From the NCBI GenBank assembly GCA_945906305.1, contig CAMDQT010000001.1, positions 62,001 through 126,000 of the forward strand: a stretch of 64,000 nt of DNA, read 5' to 3'. The notes beneath the pieces were generated by a model. That model was given only the letters and a program-made list of their open reading frames with translations. It had not been told where the DNA came from and did not search any database. Positions within the stretch are counted from its first letter, which is position 1. Every line of letters begins with the position of its first letter. This document shows, piece by piece, positions 25,338-34,922 of this stretch. The position numbers and the translations under genes were made by a program. This stretch comes from Ferrithrix thermotolerans DSM 19514 (lineage in GTDB: Bacteria > Actinomycetota > Acidimicrobiia > Acidimicrobiales > CAIXPF01).

Positions 25338-26372
25338 ATGTCTACGGTCTTGGTGACGGGCGGCGCCGGTTATATCGGCAGCCACACCTGTGTCGAGTTG
25401 CTCGGTGCCGGCTATGACGTCGTCGTCATCGACAACTTCGCCAACAGCTCGCCCAAGGCACTCGAGGCGGTCGAGGCGTTGTCCGGCCGAAAGGTCACCT
25501 TCCTCGAAGGTGACGTCAGCGATCGTCCCACCCTGGAGCGCCTCTTCAGCCGGCACGACTTCGGGGCGGTGATCCACTTCGCGGCGTTCAAGGCGGTTGC
25601 GGAATCGATGTCCGAGCCGCTGCGTTACTACGCCAACAATGTGGGCTCGGTGCTGAACTTGCTCGAGGTGATGCAGCAGACCGGCTGCTGCAACCTGGTG
25701 TTCTCCTCGTCCTGCACCGTGTATGGCAACGCGCAGGTGGTGCCCATCGACGAGACCGCGCCGCTCGAGGCGGTCAACCCCTATGGCCGGTCCAAGCTGG
25801 TCAGCGAGGAGATCATGCGCGACTTGTGCGCGGCGGATCCTCGCTTCAAGGTCGTGTTGTTGCGGTACTTCAACCCCGTAGGTGCCCATCCGTCCGGTGA
25901 GCTGGGGGAAGACCCGCGGGGAATCCCCGACAACTTGATGCCGTACCTGATGCAGGTCGCGGTGGGCCGCCGGGACAAGCTCTCGGTTTTCGGCGGCGAC
26001 TACCCGACGCGGGACGGTACCGCCATCCGCGACTACATCCACGTGGTGGACTTGGCGTTGGGTCACGTGGCTGCGCTCGGGGTACTTGACGAACTCGAGC
26101 CGGGCTGTCAGCCGTTCAACCTGGGCACCGGGACCGGAAGCACCGTTTTGGAACTCGTGCAGGCCGCCCAGCGGGTCATCGGGCGGCCGATTCCCTTAGA
26201 GATCGTAGGTCGGCGCGACGGTGATTCGGTGGCGGTGTGGGCCGATCCATCGCGGGCGAACGCGGTGCTGCGCTGGCGGGCGACCCGGAATCTGCACGAC
26301 ATGTGTCGGGACCATTGGAACTGGCAGTCCAAGCACCCTTACGGCTTTGTCGACGGACCGCCACGGACCTGA
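25338..26372 (+). CDS. galE: UDP-glucose 4-epimerase (GalE)
   Basis: 344 aa, typical. ATG 25338 gives the family N-terminus TVLVTGGAGYIGSHTCVELL; the frame is open upstream, but the -10 element fixes the start. VIHFAAFKAVAES, the FSSSCTVYGN catalytic Ser-Thr and YGRSKLVSE Tyr-x3-Lys, YFNPVGAHPSG and RDYIHVVDLA are all GalE signatures. It interconverts UDP-glucose and UDP-galactose, supplying galactosyl donors. It converges on cofE. Confidence 0.93.
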   Translation: MSTVLVTGGAGYIGSHTCVELLGAGYDVVVIDNFANSSPKALEAVEALSGRKVTFLEGDVSDRPTLERLFSRHDFGAVIHFAAFKAVAESMSEPLRYYANNVGSVLNLLEVMQQTGCCNLVFSSSCTVYGNAQVVPIDETAPLEAVNPYGRSKLVSEEIMRDLCAADPRFKVVLLRYFNPVGAHPSGELGEDPRGIPDNLMPYLMQVAVGRRDKLSVFGGDYPTRDGTAIRDYIHVVDLALGHVAALGVLDELEPGCQPFNLGTGTGSTVLELVQAAQRVIGRPIPLEIVGRRDGDSVAVWADPSRANAVLRWRATRNLHDMCRDHWNWQSKHPYGFVDGPPRT

Positions 26373-26405
26373 TCGCCAGTGGGAGCCGGTGCGGCTGGCC
26401 AGGGG

Positions 26406-27116
26406 TCAGCGGAAGAGGTCCTCGCTGGGGTGACGGACCACTTGGTCGCGCACCGAGCCTTCGCCGAGCCACGCCGGGTTCACGCCGCGCACCACCGCTG
26501 CGGCCACGCCCGAAGCCTTACCCATCACCATTTCCGCCGCGGAGGCGAGTTCGTCCGCGACGCACACTTCGGTCACTTGGAGCACCCGGCCCTTGGAATC
26601 TTCCGTTCCGCGCAGGTCGACCACGGCTTGGATGCCGGCCACGCCGATGGCGACGTCGGTCAGGCCGCGCCGCCATGGCCTTCCGAACGTGTCGGACACG
26701 ATGACGGCGACGTGCACACCGAGTCGGAACTTGATGCCGTCGCGGATGCGTCGGGCCGATCGATCGGAGTCCTCGGGCAGCAGCGCGGCGTAGCCGCGGT
26801 CGATGTTGGACAGGTCGATACCGGCGTTGGCGCAGACGAAGCCGTGCTTGGTCTCCGACACGATCAGCTCCCCGCGGCGCCGCAAGATCCTCACCGACTC
26901 CTGCTCCACCAGCGGCTTATGGGACAACGGGTCGTTGGGGTCAATGGGCACGAGCATGTCCTCGGCCTTGGAGATGACCTTCTGGGTGACCACCACCACG
27001 TCACCGTCGGCGAGGGGGTTGCCTTCGCGCGTTGCGGCCTCGACGATGAAAGCGGCGAGGTCGTCGCCCGGGCGGACCTCGGGGACGCTCTCAATGGGGA
27101 AGATGTCGAGTCTCAT
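26406..27116 (-). CDS. cofE: coenzyme F420:L-glutamate ligase, single-domain (CofE/FbiB N-domain)
   Basis: 236 aa from ATG 27116, which overlaps the cofD stop by one base (TGATG); GTG 27125 is an alternative. Family motifs: VVVVTQKVISKAE, the NAGIDLSNID segment, VIVSDTFGRPWRRG and DELASAAEMVMGKA. It adds glutamates to F420-0 using GTP. M. tuberculosis FbiB is about 450 aa with a second, FMN-binding nitroreductase-like domain that reduces dehydro-F420; that domain is absent here, so the reductase must be encoded elsewhere. It is the second gene of a cofD-cofE operon. Confidence 0.92.
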   Translation of the reverse strand: MRLDIFPIESVPEVRPGDDLAAFIVEAATREGNPLADGDVVVVTQKVISKAEDMLVPIDPNDPLSHKPLVEQESVRILRRRGELIVSETKHGFVCANAGIDLSNIDRGYAALLPEDSDRSARRIRDGIKFRLGVHVAVIVSDTFGRPWRRGLTDVAIGVAGIQAVVDLRGTEDSKGRVLQVTEVCVADELASAAEMVMGKASGVAAAVVRGVNPAWLGEGSVRDQVVRHPSEDLFR

Positions 27117-28039
27117 CACAAGCACTCCAAGACCGTGCGCCCGAGCGCTGCAGCGCGCTCGGGGGTGGACATGATGGTGGGGGCGATCACCGGGCGGATG
27201 CCCGCGGCGGCGACCTCGTCGGCGAGTTCGGCGTCGAGCGTGTCGATGACGAGGGCGGTGGCGATCTCGGCGTACAACCGGGCGACGCCGACCACGGAGA
27301 CCTCGTGGCCGAGCTCGCGCAACATCCGGTCCGCCGGTCCCTTCAACGCCGCGCCGCCGATGATGGGTGAGACCGCCACCGTGCGTTCGCGTCGGGCAAC
27401 GATGGCGTCGCGGACGCCAGGCACGGCGAGTAGCGGGCCGATGGAAACGATCGGATTCGACGGCGCGATCACCACGGTGGCGGCCTCGGTGATGGCGTCA
27501 ATCACCCCGGGGGCGGGCCGAGCCGAGTCCGCACCGGCGAAGTCCACTCCGCTGATCGGCACGCTGTGCGACAAGCGCACAAAATAGTCCTGGAAGGACA
27601 CCGTTGGGCCCTCGGCCAGGGTGACCATCGTGCAGAGCGGGTCGTCGCTGACCGGAATCATCCGCAGGCCTAGGCCCCAGCCTCGGGTGATCTCCTCGGT
27701 GACGGTGGACAGCGAGGCCCCTTCATGGAGGCGATGGGTGCGGTAGAGGTGGGTGGCCAGATCCTTGTCGCCGAGCCGGAACCAGGTCAGTCCGGCGTAG
27801 CGTTCCAGCGCCGCCATGGCGTTCCAGCTTTCGCCGACGAGGCCCCAGCCGGTCTCAGGGTTTATGGCACCAGCCAAGGTGTAGGTGCAGGTGTCCAGGT
27901 CGGGGCTGATGTGCAGTCCATGCAGCATGGTGTCATCGCCGATGTTGACTATCGCAGTCAGCTCCGAGGGAGTGCACACCTGCTGCAAACCAGCCAGCAT
28001 CCTGGCCGCTCCGACACCACCCGCAAGGACACAGATCAC
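27116..28039 (-). CDS. cofD: 2-phospho-L-lactate / phosphoenolpyruvyl transferase of F420 synthesis (CofD/FbiA)
   Basis: 307 aa from GTG 28039. The N-terminal ICVLAGGVGAARML with GGVG, IVNIGDDTMLHGLHISPDLDT, the TGWGL segment, FRLGDKDLATHLYRTHRL and IAPSNPIVSIGPLL are diagnostic. It joins the lactyl or enolpyruvyl phospho-group from its GDP derivative to Fo, giving (dehydro)F420-0; in actinobacteria phosphoenolpyruvate is the reported precursor. The first gene of the operon has a leaderless promoter whose -10 lies inside an inverted repeat. Fo synthase is not in the window. Confidence 0.94.
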   Translation of the reverse strand: MICVLAGGVGAARMLAGLQQVCTPSELTAIVNIGDDTMLHGLHISPDLDTCTYTLAGAINPETGWGLVGESWNAMAALERYAGLTWFRLGDKDLATHLYRTHRLHEGASLSTVTEEITRGWGLGLRMIPVSDDPLCTMVTLAEGPTVSFQDYFVRLSHSVPISGVDFAGADSARPAPGVIDAITEAATVVIAPSNPIVSIGPLLAVPGVRDAIVARRERTVAVSPIIGGAALKGPADRMLRELGHEVSVVGVARLYAEIATALVIDTLDAELADEVAAAGIRPVIAPTIMSTPERAAALGRTVLECL

Positions 28040-28042
28040 AGC

Positions 28043-28060
28043 GGCGGACGTTAGTCCGCC
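28043..28060. promoter_or_regulatory. inverted repeat around the cofD -10 element
   Basis: GGCGGAC and GTCCGCC form a perfect 7-bp inverted repeat with a 4-base centre. The minus-strand -10 hexamer TAACGT (28053-28048) occupies the centre, ending 8 bases before GTG 28039. This looks like an operator covering the promoter. Confidence 0.45.
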
Positions 28061-28190
28061 CCACGTTGGCGGTCACGATGTGGGGCGTGCCGCTGGGCTG
28101 ATCCCCGGCGGAGCGGAGGTGCTGGGGTGCTGGGCGACGGGTTGTTTTGCCTCGGCGACTGGGGCGGCCGAAACGTTCCAACGGCAGCGT

Positions 28191-28196
28191 TACACT
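28191..28196 (+). promoter_or_regulatory. -10 hexamer of the acyl-CoA-dehydrogenase-like gene
   Basis: TACACT ends 8 bases before ATG 28205. It is divergent from the cofD promoter about 140 bases away. Confidence 0.55.
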
Positions 28197-28204
28197 GCGC
28201 TTTC

Positions 28205-29419
28205 ATGACCACGGGGAACGACCAAGCCGCGGCTGGCACAAGCCAGCCGATGTCGGTGTCCGGTTTCGGGCCGGTCGACCCGGCGCTGGAATTGGTCGGC
28301 CGTCATGCCTCCCAGCGGGCCGTCGAGATCGAACAGGCACGACGTCTGCCGCCGGACTTGGTGCTCGACCTCATCGCTACCGGGGTGTTCCGCCGTTGGG
28401 TGCCGCAGCGTTACGGCGGCAGTGAACACAGCCTGCTTGAGGTCATGGGAGATATCGAATCGATGGCCTATCACGACGGTTCGACGGGTTGGTGCGTCAT
28501 GATCGGCGCCACCTCGTCGCTGTTGTCGGGCTATTTGGATCCCCATTGGGCGGCAGAGATCTACGGGAACCCCGCCACGGTGGTCGGGGGCTACGCCATG
28601 CCACAAGGTACGGCCCGGCCCCAGCCCAACGGCGGCCTGTTGGTCAGTGGCCGCTGGCCCTGGGGTTCAGGAACTGACCATTGCAACTGGATTGGCGGCG
28701 GCGTCGTGGTGGTCGATGACGCCGGGCACCCGACGCCACGGGCCGATGGGCTGCGGACGCCTTATGTCTTTTTCGAACGCCAGGAAGTCGAAATCGTGGA
28801 TGTCTGGCGTACCAGCGGCCTGTGCGGCACGTCGAGCAACGACTATCAGGTGGTGGACGTGTTCGTCCCCGAAGGGCGCTGGGGGGAGTTCTTGCGGGCG
28901 GCCCCGGTGTGTGACGGGCCGTTGTACCGGCTCCCGTTCACTGCGGTGCTCGCGCTCGGCACGGCCTGCGTGGGCCTGGGCTTGGCGCGTCGAGCTCAAG
29001 ACGAGTTCGTTTCGCTGGCGGGAACGAAGAAGCCGGCGTTGTCCAGCCGGACCTTGGCCGAGCGGTCCGCGGTGCAGGCCTCGGTGGCCACCGCCGAAGC
29101 CGAGTTGGGCGCAGCCGGCAGCTACCTGCGGGAGCTGGCCGGTTTTGCTTGGGAGCAGGCGTTGCGCGGCAGTGATCCCAGCGCCGAACAGCGTCGTCGA
29201 ATGCGCCTGGCCGCGACTTTTGCCATGCAGCAGTCGGCCGCGGCTGTGGATCGTTGCTACCACGCCGCAGGCGGTTCCGCGATTTGGCAGGACAGCGCCC
29301 TGCAGCGTTGTTTCCGGGATATCCATGTGGCTACCCAACATGGGATGGTGGCCCCACGAACGCTCGAACCGCTCGGTCGGATGCGGCTCGGCTTGCCCAC
29401 CGATGCACGGCAGTTCTGA
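28205..29419 (+). CDS. acyl-CoA dehydrogenase-like flavoprotein (type 2, monooxygenase group)
   Basis: 404 aa from ATG 28205. The three-domain acyl-CoA dehydrogenase fold is recognisable: helical N-domain with GVFRRWVPQRYGGSEHSL, beta domain with SGRWPWGSGTDHCNWIGG and WRTSGLCGTSSNDYQVVDVFVP, and the C-terminal helical bundle with AAAVDRCYHAAGGSAIWQDSALQRCFRDIHVATQH. The Ala/Asp-rich C-domain and the late R-x2-R-D-x-H pattern match the flavin-dependent hydroxylase branch (HsaA, DszC, HpaB-like; acyl-CoA_dh type 2) rather than true beta-oxidation enzymes. Substrate unknown; such enzymes need FMNH2/FADH2 from a reductase. Confidence 0.78.
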   Translation: MTTGNDQAAAGTSQPMSVSGFGPVDPALELVGRHASQRAVEIEQARRLPPDLVLDLIATGVFRRWVPQRYGGSEHSLLEVMGDIESMAYHDGSTGWCVMIGATSSLLSGYLDPHWAAEIYGNPATVVGGYAMPQGTARPQPNGGLLVSGRWPWGSGTDHCNWIGGGVVVVDDAGHPTPRADGLRTPYVFFERQEVEIVDVWRTSGLCGTSSNDYQVVDVFVPEGRWGEFLRAAPVCDGPLYRLPFTAVLALGTACVGLGLARRAQDEFVSLAGTKKPALSSRTLAERSAVQASVATAEAELGAAGSYLRELAGFAWEQALRGSDPSAEQRRRMRLAATFAMQQSAAAVDRCYHAAGGSAIWQDSALQRCFRDIHVATQHGMVAPRTLEPLGRMRLGLPTDARQF

Positions 29420-29426
29420 GCTGTCC

Positions 29427-29449
29427 CCCGCGGCCGTGCTCGCCGCGGG
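29427..29449 (+). terminator. hairpin after the acyl-CoA-dehydrogenase-like gene
   Basis: CCCGCGG and CCGCGGG pair over 7 bp around a 9-base loop, starting 7 bases after the stop. There is no T run, as is common in high-GC actinobacterial terminators. Confidence 0.4.
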
Positions 29450-29531
29450 AGCGCGCCCGGTCAGACCCCCGGTGCTTGCCATCACCGTGCTCGGAAAGCA
29501 GACTTGGCATCCACGCCATCAGGGAGGCTCC

Positions 29532-30359
29532 ATGACTGCCACGCCGGATGAACCGTGCGAGGTGCGGGTCGAATCGGCCGAGGTCGAGCCGGCGGCAGTA
29601 GCGGCAAGCCCATGGGGACCTGCTGGCGGTGTGGCGCCCTCATCCGCCCCGCCCGGGCCGGATCGAACCACGGATCCGCCCACGCTGCCTCGGGGTCGGT
29701 CTGGTCTTCCGCCGATCTTGTTTTTTCCGCCCGCGCCGACCGATGTCGAGCGCCACGCCGCGCCCGGCGTGGCGTTGGTGGAGGCATTGTTGCCCTACCG
29801 TCGAGGGGTTGTCGCGGCCGCTCTGCCCGGCGCGTCGGCAGCGGTGGCCGGACAAGGGCTCGATGCGGACCGGCTGGGACGTGACTTGGTCAGCGAGGTC
29901 CCTTCGGCCAGCCCCCAGGACCGAGAACTGCTCATCGGGGCGGTGGCCATGCTGCCCCCCGAAGAGATCGGCCGTCTCGTGGCGTCGAAACTGAGTGGCC
30001 CGGCCGACACCGCTGGTGGTGCGCCGACATTGGCCTCGGCGGTCATTGCGGCGTTGACCACCGCGGCGGAAGCGACGCAGGCGGCGGTGGTGGCCGAGGT
30101 GGTCTTACGCGACTGCGTCGCGCCGTTCGGCCCCGGTGACGAGCGGGTGGTCGAGGCGGTTTCAACCCTGGCCGAGGTCCATCGAGGTCTCGATGAAGCG
30201 GCCTTGGTCGATCTGGAAGAGCGCAGGGTCGAACTCCTACGGGCCTGCGACTCGGCACTCGGCCGGACCCATGCCTTGACGTTGACCGCGGCGGGCAACC
30301 TCGACCGATTGCGGGCTGCTCGCGCTCGTCGCGCGATGTTCGGCGGCGACGCTCGTTGA
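29532..30359 (+). CDS. hypothetical Ala-rich helical protein
   Basis: 275 aa from ATG 29532, with GGGAGG 6-7 bases upstream as a clear ribosome site. The first 75 residues are Pro/Glu/Ala-rich and probably disordered. From about residue 75 on, alternating Ala/Leu/Val/Glu stretches (LVEALLPYRRGVVAAALPG, VIAALTTAAEATQAAVVAEVVLRD) suggest a helical repeat-like domain. There is no signal peptide or membrane segment and no family I recognise. It stands alone between the flavoprotein and a small membrane protein on the same strand. Confidence 0.7.
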   Translation: MTATPDEPCEVRVESAEVEPAAVAASPWGPAGGVAPSSAPPGPDRTTDPPTLPRGRSGLPPILFFPPAPTDVERHAAPGVALVEALLPYRRGVVAAALPGASAAVAGQGLDADRLGRDLVSEVPSASPQDRELLIGAVAMLPPEEIGRLVASKLSGPADTAGGAPTLASAVIAALTTAAEATQAAVVAEVVLRDCVAPFGPGDERVVEAVSTLAEVHRGLDEAALVDLEERRVELLRACDSALGRTHALTLTAAGNLDRLRAARARRAMFGGDAR

Positions 30360-30391
30360 AAGGGGTACACCAGCGCTTCGTCTTGCTTCGC

Positions 30392-30397
30392 TAGCGT
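30392..30397 (+). promoter_or_regulatory. -10 hexamer of the small membrane protein gene
   Basis: TAGCGT ends 7 bases before GTG 30405. Confidence 0.5.
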
Positions 30398-30404
30398 CTG
30401 GGTC

Positions 30405-30818
30405 GTGCTCTCCGCTTCTGTCGGTTACAACATCACGCTGTTTCTGCATCTTTTGGCCGTCGTGGCCGCCTTCGGTCCGCTACTGGTGATGGGACGACTC
30501 TTTTCGAGCGACCCGGCCGGAGCGGCGCGCATATACCTCCGCGTCAGCCTTCCCGCCCTCATCCTCACTTGGGTGCTCGGCATGGGTGTGGTCGGCTCGT
30601 CGGCGTCCGCCGGTGAGAAGATCGCCATGAGCGAGACGTGGATCGTGCTGTCGCTGCTCGCGTGGCTGAGCATGGTCGCGGTGGCCGGAGCGGTCATCCT
30701 GCCTTCGATGAAGTCCACCAGTGCTGCGTCGCAGTCCAGGCTTATGGCCGGACTCGGCATCAGCCACCTGCTTATGGTGCTGAGCATCGCGCTGATGGTC
30801 TTCAAGCCGGGTTCCTGA
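30405..30818 (+). CDS. small four-helix membrane protein (DUF2269-like)
   Basis: 137 aa from GTG 30405 with about four hydrophobic helices: VGYNITLFLHLLAVVAAFGPLLVMGRL, a second around LPALILTWVLGMGVVG, a third around WIVLSLLAWLSMVAVAGAV, and a C-terminal LMAGLGISHLLMVLSIALMVF. The His in the first helix and overall pattern resemble the DUF2269 / CopD-like small membrane proteins; this is a tentative family match. It converges on gmd with 15 bases between stops. Function unknown. Confidence 0.72.
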   Translation: MLSASVGYNITLFLHLLAVVAAFGPLLVMGRLFSSDPAGAARIYLRVSLPALILTWVLGMGVVGSSASAGEKIAMSETWIVLSLLAWLSMVAVAGAVILPSMKSTSAASQSRLMAGLGISHLLMVLSIALMVFKPGS

Positions 30819-30833
30819 CCGGGGCGGTGCCGT

Positions 30834-32459
<1,626 letters not shown>

Positions 32460-33365
32460 TCAGGCCTTGTCGCGTCGTTCCCGGTGATCCTCGAGCAGTT
32501 CGCGCAAGGTTTGGGCGAGGGCGATGGTGGGCGACCAGCCGGTGGCGTGGTGCAAACGGCTGGCATCACCCACCAGAACGGCTACGTCGACCGGGCGGAA
32601 AAGCTCCGGATCGGTGACCAGTCGCACCGGGCGATCGGCCAAGCCAACCATGGTTTCGGCCAGCTCGGCAATGGCCACTGCCCGACCGGAGCACACGTGG
32701 TAGACCTCGCCCGCTTCGCCGTGTTCCACGGCGGACCGGTACGCCCGCACGACGTCTCTGACGTCGGTGAAGTCGCGTCGGGCACTGAGATTCCCGACCG
32801 CCACTTCGCCATTGCCCCGCTCGGCGGCGGCGACTCGGGCGGCGAGCGCGCCGGCGACGAATCGGTCGTCCTGGCCCGGACCGATGTGGTTGAACGGCCG
32901 GACCCGAACAACCTCGAGGCCCCAGCCGAGCCAGGCCTGAACGGCGAGCTGCTCCGCCGCCGCCTTGGACGCCGCATACGGGGTGACCGGTCGTAGCGGT
33001 TCGGTCTCCGTGAGCGCTCGGTCGCTGGACCCCGCTCCGCCGTACACATCCGAACTCGACACCATCAGTACCCGTCGCACCCCCGCATCGCGGCAGGCCA
33101 GCAGGACGTGCAAGGTGCCTTCGGTGTTGACCCGTAGGGTCAACACCGGGTTCTCCCACGATGCGGCGACGCTGGGCTGAGCCGCGAGGTGGTACACCGC
33201 CTCAGGTCGCACGTCAGCGAGAAGACGAGTCCAGCCCTCGGCATCTAACAGATCGGGCCCATCGATGAGCCGATCGGTGAGGACGACCTCATCGCCGCTC
33301 GCTTCAAGATGGCGGGCGAGGTGTGTGCCGGCGAAGCCGACACCGCCGGTGATGAGCGCCCTCAT
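32460..33365 (-). CDS. rmd: GDP-4-dehydro-6-deoxy-D-mannose reductase (Rmd type)
   Basis: 301-aa extended SDR. It has TGGVGFAGTHLARHLE, VYHLAAQPSVAASW, MVSSSDVYGG, TPYAASKAAAEQL (Tyr-x3-Lys) and the Rmd-type VRPFNHIGPGQDDRFVAGAL, which distinguishes it from GDP-fucose synthases. With Gmd it would make GDP-D-rhamnose. It follows the GT4 gene of the next operon on the same strand after 63 bases and probably belongs to that unit. D-rhamnose is an uncommon sugar, so the surface glycan likely contains both D- and L-rhamnose. Confidence 0.87.
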   Translation of the reverse strand: MRALITGGVGFAGTHLARHLEASGDEVVLTDRLIDGPDLLDAEGWTRLLADVRPEAVYHLAAQPSVAASWENPVLTLRVNTEGTLHVLLACRDAGVRRVLMVSSSDVYGGAGSSDRALTETEPLRPVTPYAASKAAAEQLAVQAWLGWGLEVVRVRPFNHIGPGQDDRFVAGALAARVAAAERGNGEVAVGNLSARRDFTDVRDVVRAYRSAVEHGEAGEVYHVCSGRAVAIAELAETMVGLADRPVRLVTDPELFRPVDVAVLVGDASRLHHATGWSPTIALAQTLRELLEDHRERRDKA

Positions 33366-33428
33366 GGGCGGATCCCGGCTCTTGCTTGAGCCCAGTGGGC
33401 AGGAATCGAGGTGTTGCAGGCCACCGGG

Positions 33429-34610
33429 TCAGCCTACGGCCAGGACCTGTCGGTAGAGCGCAGCCATTGACGCCACACACTGCTCCCAGCGGTAACCGGC
33501 TGCGTGGCGGCGGCCTGCCTCGGCTCGTGCCGCGCGCCCGGCCTCGTCCGCTAGCACCTCGGCGAGGCCCGCCGCGAGGTCCTCCGCGTCTCCCGCTGCA
33601 ACGAGCCGCGCCGCACCGCCCGTCACTTCGGGCAGAGGCCCGGCATCGCTGCACACGACTGGTATGCCGACGCTCATGGCTTCCAGGGGTGGCAATCCGA
33701 ACCCTTCGTACAGGCTCGGATAGGCCAGAACCGCCGCTCCAGCGAGCAAGTCGGCGCGGCAGCCGTCGTCGACCCAGCCAAGGCGCACGACTCGGTCACG
33801 GTGCTGGCACCGCTGGACCGCACGATCGAACGCGTCGGTGCCCCAGCCATCCGGCCCGGCCACGACAAGGCGGACCCTTTCGCTGGGCGGACGGTCGCCA
33901 TCATCGAGGGCGGCGAGGGTGTCCAAGGCCCGAACCAGGTCGACGAGGCCCTTGCGCGGTTCCACGGTTCCCAGCGCGAGCACGTAACGGTCTGCACCGG
34001 CGAGGCGTCGACCAGCGTCGGGGTCGCCGCGTTGGCCCGGGCGCACTCCAAGATGGATCGGGACAACCCGGTGGGCGTCCGCGTCGCGGACCCGCAGCCA
34101 CTGTCGGACCTCGTCGGCCACGTAGGCGCTGTCGGTGTGGATCCAGGCGCCATCGCGCCAAGCCCGTTCAATGAGTCGGGGGTAGGCCAAGCTGTCGGCC
34201 GAGCACAGCTGGGGGTATCGAACGGGGGTGAGGTCGTGGACGGTGACGAGTCGCGCCGCCCGACGAGTCGGGGGCACCACAAAGTTCGTGCCGTGCACGA
34301 GATCGAACGGCCCGGTCAGCCACTCCAAAGGGGGAAAGGATCCATGGCTCCACAACGCCCGCAACGGTCGGGCCGGCAACGGTCGGCGGATGACGCGAAC
34401 CGATCGGGGGGCGAGTTCCGCCAGCTGGGCCCGGCCGCTCCAGGTGACGGCATAGCCGATGAGCTGAAACTCGTCGCTTTTGTCGAGGCCGGCGACGAGT
34501 TCAGCGGTGAACACTCCGATGCCGGTCGGGCGACCCAACAGCGGGGTGAGGTCGACAGCCACTCGCGGCCGCTGGGGTAGGGGGGAAGTACTCCATCCCG
34601 GCCCGATCAT
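33429..34610 (-). CDS. family 4 glycosyltransferase
   Basis: 393 aa from ATG 34610, which overlaps the stop of the 69-aa gene (ATGA). GT-B fold: VAVDLTPLLGRPTGIGVFTAEL, LVTVHDLTPVRYP, IHTDSAYVADEVRQ, ALGTVEPRKGLVDLVRAL and PSLYEGFGLPPLEAMSVGIPVV with the E-x7-E motif. With rmd just downstream, a D-rhamnosyl- or mannosyltransferase role is plausible (inference). Confidence 0.87.
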   Translation of the reverse strand: MIGPGWSTSPLPQRPRVAVDLTPLLGRPTGIGVFTAELVAGLDKSDEFQLIGYAVTWSGRAQLAELAPRSVRVIRRPLPARPLRALWSHGSFPPLEWLTGPFDLVHGTNFVVPPTRRAARLVTVHDLTPVRYPQLCSADSLAYPRLIERAWRDGAWIHTDSAYVADEVRQWLRVRDADAHRVVPIHLGVRPGQRGDPDAGRRLAGADRYVLALGTVEPRKGLVDLVRALDTLAALDDGDRPPSERVRLVVAGPDGWGTDAFDRAVQRCQHRDRVVRLGWVDDGCRADLLAGAAVLAYPSLYEGFGLPPLEAMSVGIPVVCSDAGPLPEVTGGAARLVAAGDAEDLAAGLAEVLADEAGRAARAEAGRRHAAGYRWEQCVASMAALYRQVLAVG

Positions 34611-34816
34611 GCGGCAGGGGGGGACGAGCTGCCAGCCAGGCGGCCGACGAGGCGGGAGACGGCATTGCCGAGTTGGCGGCTGGTGTCGGCCACGCTGTGA
34701 TGACCGAGCCGGTCGAGTTCGGCCTCGAGGTCCGGTCGAAGGATCATCCAACGCTGGACACCGAGTAGGACAAGGCCGACCCCTATCTGCGCTGCGCGGC
34801 GCGCCGGTGTGTCCAT
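34607..34816 (-). CDS. 69-aa small protein coupled to a glycosyltransferase, unknown function
   Basis: Begins at ATG 34816 and ends in an ATGA overlap with the GT4 start, which argues that it is really translated. Residues 8-26 (AAQIGVGLVLLGVQRWMIL) are hydrophobic and could span or lie along the membrane. The rest is amphipathic (LEAELDRLGHHSVADTSRQLGNAVSRLVGRL) and ends in Ser/Pro/Ala. It may be a membrane tether or partner for the glycosyltransferase. No family recognised. Confidence 0.6.
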   Translation of the reverse strand: MDTPARRAAQIGVGLVLLGVQRWMILRPDLEAELDRLGHHSVADTSRQLGNAVSRLVGRLAGSSSPPAA

Positions 34817-34907
34817 GATCCTCCACCGTACCGCTTGGCCGCGTTCGCCCGGCGCCGGTCAACGAGCCGAACCCTGGGTCATCGCCGCTGGTCTCGAAGC
34901 GGCCGAG

Positions 34908-34913
34908 TAACCT
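34908..34913 (+). promoter_or_regulatory. -10 hexamer of the GT2/multi-membrane protein gene
   Basis: TAACCT ends 9 bases before GTG 34923. It is divergent from the 69-aa/GT4/rmd unit. Confidence 0.5.
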
Positions 34914-34922
34914 CTCGCCATC

